Part shown: one piece after another, positions 49,401 to 58,300 of the stretch
How positions within the stretch are numbered: the stretch's first letter is position 1
Layout: every line of letters starts with the position of its first letter
From: Bimastos eiseni
Lineage: Eukaryota > Annelida > Clitellata > Crassiclitellata > Lumbricidae
Length of the DNA: 64,000 bases
Direction: 5' to 3'
Assembly (NCBI GenBank): GCA_959347315.1
Contig: OY365810.1
Coordinates: forward strand, 22,349,815-22,413,814
Notes under the pieces: generated by a model
What the model saw: only the letters and a program-made list of their open reading frames with translations
The model's database searches: none
Told to the model about the DNA's origin: nothing
Program-made: the position numbers and the translations under genes

Positions 49401-52400
49401 AGTAAACCGTCGTTGGCCTAGGATAATTCATTATGAGAAGTCTGAGTAGACTTCTTGAAGAAGAGCTCCACAAATGACTACGTGTTTGAATGAATGAACG
49501 AGCTAACAGAATAAGCTATTCATTTTCTTGGTCAAGTAAGAAGCACATTCATCTACGAAAGAGGAAATATACTGTATGAGAGACGTCATGCATGAAACGA
49601 TGATTTACTTGCATCACAGTGGTACTCGGTGTTCCAAAGATCAAGGGGTCGAATAAAGTGATATATTTCGGCTACTAAACAACTCCGCAGGACTTCTGAT
49701 TCTGTCGATTTGTACTGGCTCAAATATATAACTTCATTTAAATAAAAGCTGTTGACGCCAGTTCAGTGTTTTATCACTGTGAACATTTAATCGATGACAT
49801 TGATCGACCCTATACATGTAATCCACCCACACTCATTTGGCCGCCCTACATCGTTTACACGTCGAGCTATCGCTTAGCATGCAAGGCATACTTGCAGCAC
49901 AATCAGGCGATCCAAGAGCGCTGAAGCGTTTGCTAATGTTTATCAGCCATGAGAAATGGAACCAACATTCAACAAACGCACGTCCAGTCTGAGCACGCGA
50001 AGACCATTATTCGGAACCAATTCAATGCACGACGTCCGTCACCATAGAAACTGAACCGGAAACAGGTGGCTGACGAGAACGAGGCTCCTTCTGAAAGCCA
50101 TTGCAAGCTGTATTGCTTCATCTGAGAGCCGGAGAATTAGTGAGCCATATGGTTTGGTCTCAGGACAGTTACGAAGACTTTATTACTTTAATGCTTCTGA
50201 TTGGCTGCGCGATGACCACGCTGAAGATGTGTTTGGCGCCACCGCAGTCTACGTATACACTCGTGGATGAAGGCGGATTGCTCTTTCTCTATGTCTGGTC
50301 AGTTCAGATTTTGCGTTTTTGTGACTCATCCATGCACATTATATATAAAAATACATATATATGACATATATGTCTGCAAGTATCCCAAAAACCACTATAC
50401 CAGGCCAATGAATTTGTATATAAATTTATGAATAAATTACTACCTTCCGCGTATCTGAACTACCTTCAACCACTTCAGTTAGCTATTCCATAGTGTCTTA
50501 TAAATGTTAATGATTATGGACCTATTTTTCATAGTACAAACACACGCAAATTCTCGATTGCCTACACTGGTCCCATGGCCTGGAATTGCCTACGGTACCA
50601 CACGAAATACGGAATATAAACCACTATGAAACAGGTAAATACCGACTCCATAAGCACCTATTGACTCACTCTGCCTGAAGCGCCTATTTCTTTTCTAATT
50701 GTTCACTTTGTATACTTTATATTATACTCAATTCGTTGACTACTTAATTTCATCTCTGTGACTGCATGGGTGACCCTGCTAGCGGGATCTCGATCCCTTA
50801 AGGGCTTTCTATTGTTGTTTTATTTATTACTCTGTGTAACATCAGATGGTATTTATGAAAAATGTACTTCTCACTTTCATGCAATTAGTTTAAAACTAGA
50901 TGAATAATGATATATATGTATTTTTCACAGAGAATTTGTTATCTACATTTGTATAATGGTGGTGAAACAATAAAAAACTGTGGTTATGGTTATATATATA
51001 TATATATATGTTATATTATATGATGTAGAGGCATAACACGAATGATATTCGCAGGTAATAGCCATAGTCTTCAAGTTTCAAAAGTGGTCTTAAAATCAAA
51101 TTTTATATGCAACTGTAATACAGTACAGTAACAAAATATTGTAAATAAAGTATACCACAAAAAGTGGCACAGATATACCATTGACGACAGCAGTGGCAGC
51201 TGTAGCAGGAGTTGCCAGATGCATCATCCTATAGCTCATCATGAACAGCTGACACAGAATCAAATGCGTCGTCTTCAACAGATATGAATCGTCTCCGATT
51301 TTGCCATAAAAATAAAGCCTTTCCAAAGAGTCAATCGAGCCTAAAAAGGCTTCAAGATGTAAATACGCTACAATGAGTCAATGAAACCTGATATATCGCC
51401 TCTCCAAGAAATCTACTCACAGGCGCTCTCTGCGCTAGCCTACATGATGCTAAATTTCATTTCGACAACTGCTAAAACATTTAGCAAAACAGTGAATAAA
51501 TAGAGTCACAATGGTTGGCACAAGCACAGGCGTGGAACCAACCAACGAATTTCCGTCAACAGCTAACAGATGGCATAGATTTTTAAAGTTTCAGAGCCAA
51601 GATGAGTCAAACGGGTAGAGGGACGATTGCCGACCGCACGCAGTCACATAGCCTAGTCAATTTGCAAAAAAATTAATCTTAAACGTAAAAATTCTTCGAA
51701 TATGTCCGGTGCGCAAACCTAGCACTAGAGAACTCCGATATGTTCGAAGTTACTAAGCAAATTCTGCTTATATATTAAGGCATTCGTCAAAATGACGCAG
51801 ATGTCATTCAATCAACCAACATGGCCACTGAAATTAACGACTCACAAATCACAACAAGGACTTTTAAACGATGGTTTGACCATAAATGTTTCTGGATGTG
51901 CACTTTAAAAAGACTAAAGCGATAAACTAAATAGGAATAACTTCTAAGCAATTTCAAGAATTGCAGTAAAAGGATGACAACTAACTAGAAGAATTAAAAG
52001 GATATTCAGCAATATTTCACCATTTAGCACGCCATTGTTGATGAGATTTCAGAGCAGCAAAAGAAGGTTTTCCGAAAGCAATAAGTTTATCCATTAGCGT
52101 TAAGTCCTAAGCCAACTGATGACTTTGTCGTAGTTATGATATCGTATCGAAGTGAATCTCGTTCAATCCTTCATTGTGGACTATTGAAACGCTGTCCGAA
52201 TGTCCACATATAGCCAACTTTAGAATTCGCCAGCTTCAGACCATTCTTAACTGTGCCTTCAAAGTTGTGGCTAACATGCGAAACGTTTTACATGTTTCGT
52301 ACAATGTCAGTGCAATGTCTCTCTATGAGAGAGACATTGCACTGGCTGACGATAGAACATCTGACACGGCATCCTCTTCCATCTTAGAGAGAATGCTGCA

Positions 52401-54484
52401 CCAAGAGGCAAGCCTCGGTGCTTGGTGATCGACCGCATCACTTTTCCTTGTTCTCCATCATTGCTGCAAAGCTCATGGCATGCATCATTTCATCTACAGG
52501 TCCTTTGTAGCTTCACACGCTGCAATGAACATAGAGATGTGGAGAGATGTGATCAGAAAGGCATCTTACACCTAGGGGCGATGAGCCCATGGTTGGTTGA
52601 TTCATTGATTGCTATTAGCTTAATATCTGGCTCGTCCAATGTGCGCTTTCTTTCTTTCTATCTCTTGTCCGATTTTTTTCTTCTGTTTCTCCCGCTGTCT
52701 GTCAACCACATTTCAGATGCATCTCTTCTTCGCCTTAGCCGCACGACACGGATATAGATTTAGATGGAGTTGGTTTCTAACGCAGCAAACACAAGTAAAT
52801 AAATTACATTTTGGTAAAGCTGCCTGGAGTCACGATAGGAATACCCTTATGTCATCAACGATTCGCTCGTCGAGGAAACAAGCTGCAAAAAAGCGAACTA
52901 CAAAGGACACTATTCTGGAGAAACGGGCACTATTAAAACGTCACAGTAAATTCTACGATAAACTTGAGACAAAAAGAGCATAAGGTATAATTGCATTAAT
53001 AGTTTTATAAAGATACATAAATAAGTACGTGATGATGATGACGAGTTCTCTGCCCGAAGGCAGGTCCATTGGCTTTACGCCACCCGGGGATGAGATGAGT
53101 GAGGTGGTTTCCCGTTGCCTTCCTCACAATAATGGGTGAGCAACCTGTCCAAGGTCGCTACGCAGCGACTCGGGGTGGGTTCCGAACCTGTGATCCTGCG
53201 AGCGCAAGGCACCGAACATCCCACTACGCCACCGCGCCTCATCACGTGCGTGGTGCATGCATATATATACATATGCATGTATACATATCGTTTTAAATGT
53301 TAGATTGAAACGTATTTAGATTGGTTGCTGGTCGATGAATAGGGGAGAATGTCCTGCATTGGGTCATGTCCTGCATTGGGTCAGTGACGGTATCCAGGCC
53401 TAGTCCATCATTGTATCGGACGTGCGTCACCTAGCGAACGTATTTAATGTCGCGAAGAAGATTATCATGTCTTAGGCAGACAAGAAGATAGCGTCTAACA
53501 GATAAACGGCAAATTTATTTTTTTAGGTAAGAAAAGTAAATATTAATCATTTAATGTCAGTCAACGTACAAGACGCTTTGTGCTAATTTAGCCTACAATT
53601 TCTGTAAACTACTTTAGTACAGTATATTGCGAAGCATGGGGTAAATTGTGGAAGTCGTATACAGCATAGTTGTGCTACTATCAAAAACGTTAGTCACCGA
53701 CCATTCATGGCCTGCATTGGGACAACATTCATGGCCTGCATTGGGACAATTTTTATCAGTAAGGAAAACATTAAATTTTTGGAGTTTACACTTGGAACGA
53801 TTTTGTTGTATAACCATATTCGATCCTTAAAACATTGCTGTTTCTGATAATTAAAACAAAATACATATACTACAGATGACACCGATTGTGTGCATTAAAA
53901 TGTAAAAATTGACCCACGCTCTGTCCCAATGCTCCCCATGAGGGTGTGCATTGGGACAGTTTGTACCAGTTGCCCAATTGAAATTACTAGTATTTTTGAG
54001 TTTACTCTTGGAACAATGTTGTTGTAAGCCACATTCGATCCATAAACGTTACTGTTTCTGATAATTACAAGAAAATGCAAGTACTACAACTAACAAAAAT
54101 TGCATATATTAATATGTAAAAGTGACCCAGTGCTCCCCATGGTGGTCTGCATTGGGACACTATTTTACCAGCAAGGAAAACACTGATATTTTTGAGTTTA
54201 CTCTTGGAACAATATTGTTGTTTAACCGTATTCGACCCATAAAACGCTGCTGTTTCTGATAATTAAAACAAAATACAAGTGCTACAACCAACACCAATTC
54301 TGTGCTTAAAAATGTAAAAATTTACCCAATGCAGACATTCTTCCCTATAGTCCAGAGAATCCAGAGAATCAACGTCAGCCTTTTACATAGCATGGTATAA
54401 TTATATGACCACTGTTTTCGTTATCGTTATTATCGTCAAAAGCTTGGACTTAGGTTACATTCCGTTTCATCAACACACGTTTCA

Positions 54485-54528
<44 letters not shown>

Positions 54529-55326
54529 AGCTCATATAAAAGCCTATTTCTACATTTATAGCGGGATAGTATAAAGCAAAAACCAACGTTGGTCTCTGCT
54601 TAAGAATATAGTTTATTGAGCGAGGCTGTTGACTTAGAACAGGCTGTTGCTGGTTCCAGCGATGAGGTTTTCGATCTGGAAAACTATACAAATGATGAAT
54701 TTATCTCGATCAAACGCAAAAATTCGTTAACAATCAAATTATTTCAGCGAAGACGACGTGTCAGCATGATTTAGAACTTCCGGTGGGACATCCAATAAAA
54801 ACAGAAGCGACAGACGTCATTATCCGGTGCTGCTGACTTCTGTCTTTTCCCTTCCAATTTAATCGCTCTCCCGTATTGACACAGTACATAGAGATCATTT
54901 CACGCGTATACATTCGAGTATCATGACAACCTACATGGTTCTAGTACTATGATATTCGATGTAGCCTATAATGGACATAGTCGACTATATTAGGCACTAG
55001 TTACTTCAGTATATTATATATACATATATATACCAGAGGTGTAACAAGGTTTTGAAAAGTTGGGATTATAATTTATAAAATACTGCGTGAAGTGCGGCAA
55101 AAAATGTTTTCCCCACGTTTTTATGTTTGCACCCCCCCCCCCCAAGAAATGTGAAAAATGGGGGCACACGTTGTCATAACAAAAGTCATCTTAAAAAGCC
55201 ATTGGAGAAACACAAAAAAGAACCGATTTGGGGGCACATGGGGGCCCTGAGCACTACAACTGGGGGGCTTTCCCCCCAGCTTTGAAACTGAGAGGCCGGT
55301 GACCCTTACCCCCGCTTGTTACACCC

Positions 55327-55368
<42 letters not shown>

Positions 55369-58300
55369 AAGTATATTGATAGCATGTTAACAATATGTTG
55401 CCAAAGGTGTGTCTGCAATTTATACTGAAAATTACTTCCGTAAAAAATTAATAGCAACATTGACAGAATTCAATTTTCAGAGTTTATATATGCCAACCGC
55501 TAACAACAAACTGTTGTCTTGAGTCTTTTATGGACCTGGTCACCTTTTTAATGTTTCTAAACGTCGTTCCCTTGCCCTCTGGAGCACGGTGGAATTACTG
55601 TGACAGCTTTGCTCGCGCTATTACCCGGCTATTTAAGATTAAATATTGATGCGATTCCTGTAAACATCCGACAGCTATCTATAAATGTGATTATGTGAAA
55701 CTGGTAAGCAGATACGAATCCTGTTAAAGGCGTCTGACATGCACTTCAGGCGCGAAGCATAGTCCACCCTACATCACAACTCAATAAGGGACGGTTCAGG
55801 AACCATGCAGCCAGAATGGTACGTTCAAATGTGTTCATTATTATTAATACAGGTATAAGCTTTCATTATAACAATCAAACCAGGATAATTAGAGTTGTTT
55901 GGAGAATGACGAAGAGTGAAGACAATTCGATATAGGACTACCAATAAATTAAAATTAATCAAAAGAAGACGTAATTATTTATTACTAAAATAAAATCATT
56001 ACCGGTGAACGATGCCTGATTTATCACCAGAATGCTTCGGTAGCTTAGCCGTCATTGTCTACAAATCTATTGTTTTATGTTTTACTCATTTTCTTTTTGT
56101 GTGCTTACCAACTTTGTGATGCGGTGTGTAAATAAGACCTTTCAATAAAGCGGAATTGTCGAGTGTTATAGAAACAGCAATTTTATTAGTGCGTTAAACA
56201 GAAATCTCGGAGAGTAGAATTCTTAGAAATCAGATAGGCCTACTCGTCGCTTTCATGAATCCTTCTTTTTGGACTCGAAATTGACGCCGCGTATCCATAG
56301 CGACCGAAGCATTATGTACTTGGCGACGAACCCAAAGGACGTGAAAGGAGCGTGCTCACCAATACACCAACACTCGAGCATGTACTGAGACCCCATCACG
56401 ACAACAGTAATATTAGCCCCAGCAATTTAGATCTGGAAGTATGGTAATTTGAGCTAAACACCCAATAACTTTGACATGTCTAGAAACTGGATCACATTGC
56501 CATCAAGCATGCACGCCAGTCTTAGACAGAAACAATTTAAGCTAATTTTTAAAAAAATGTAGGCTATTAAATTTGCGCTGAGTTTTGACCCTTAAAGAAC
56601 CTTTAAAAAATGAGGCGTGTTTAACTAGCCATAAAAGGGCGAATTATTTGAGCACGTGGCCAACTGACTAGTCAGGATGTATCAATGTACATGTAGCCTA
56701 TAAATTCTGAAATTACGAAAAGTGGTGAATTAATGCTTGTTTCTGTATATGAGAAAGCATGTGAGATTCTGTTTTTAATTATATTGGGAAAAACTAAATG
56801 CAGTGCATTCCAGATCCTCTGTTCACATCTTTGTCTGACAAAGTTAAACTTAATCAAACTGTCCGAAATTAAACTGACAGAGTCATTCCTTAAGAAGCTA
56901 TTTGAGGAAATTAAATTTTTGTGCTATTTGTGTATTAGACCAATATATAAATAAACTAATATTAGCATTGGCTTCATTCAGGGAAAAATCTCTTTCACAT
57001 TCGGACTTTAATCAACGGCAGCCAATTAATAACAACGTTATTTAAAATCAATCCCTAGGTCTATTCTTCAGTGTTATTCCTATTTCAACAAATGTCATTT
57101 TATTGCATTCATCATAGGCCTAAATATAACAAGAATTATTGCTCTTGGTGAACGAACTCGTCAATTGCTGCACCTTGAGATCCCCGTTCATTTCGTTATG
57201 TACTTAAGATCGATCTGATACAAAATTTTTACGAATCCCACAACCCTGTCTGAGCAGGGATGGACAACAGCTGCCCTTGTCCCTTATGGCGACGCCAATG
57301 GTCCCTCCTGAAACATCGCTGCCTCATCGCTGCTTCCTCCCCAGCGACTGAAGCAGCGATGTCCACTTGCGTTTCCTGAGTAAGGTTGGGTCAATGCATC
57401 ACAGCATATTACTGTTGTACGCAGAAGCCAACGTGTGCAGGTCGAAAAACGTAATTTGACCCAGAATTGAATTAGTTAAGAGAATGGAGTTCATAAAGTT
57501 CGTCGGGGAGTCATGATGCAGAAGTCGTGGAAAGGAAACAATGAAAGCAGAACGATGTGCAATCAGTATGCAGATTGGATCGTCTTCTGAGAACGACAAT
57601 TTTTCCTGTCGCCTCCTCAGACAAGTCGAGCGGAAGAGGCGCATCCTTCGAGTGACCTATGCATGCCAATGACAATTAGACCTATCTTCTGTCGACGAAG
57701 ACATCGTTTCTTTATCATTGTATACAGTGTTGTCTCCCTCTCTGTTCGCCAACATGCTCCTATCTTTGTTTCTCTATAATAATATGTTTGTTATTTAGTT
57801 TTCTATATGCCATCTCTCTTACTCTATGTGACCTGACTCAACTTACTCTATACTCTTACTTCTAAATAGGTAGCCTTCAGTAGTAGGCCTATGTGGTTAT
57901 TAATCCACATTTAAACCTTTACTTTTTTTGAATGTTTCTTAAAAGCACAACAAACCCGTCTAAGACTTCAACTCGGTCATTTATAATTGGCCCCATCAAT
58001 CAACTACATACACAGATATGCATTCTTCTATGCAACTACCTCAGCAAGGCGAGACCGACGAATACCCCTTCAGCTCAACGCATATATATATACATATCGT
58101 AGAGAAATTTATATATATATATATATGAGTATGTATGTATACGCTGACAGAAAACGCATTCACAATTTCACACTATAGAACCCAGTCTCTGTTCGTCTGC
58201 CTGTTTGTATGGATACTCTTAGTCTAAGTGTGGATATGCTCTATCATCGCAGTCGGTGGTAAGGTCTACATGTTTATAGCTTCCTCCTCTGTGAATATTG

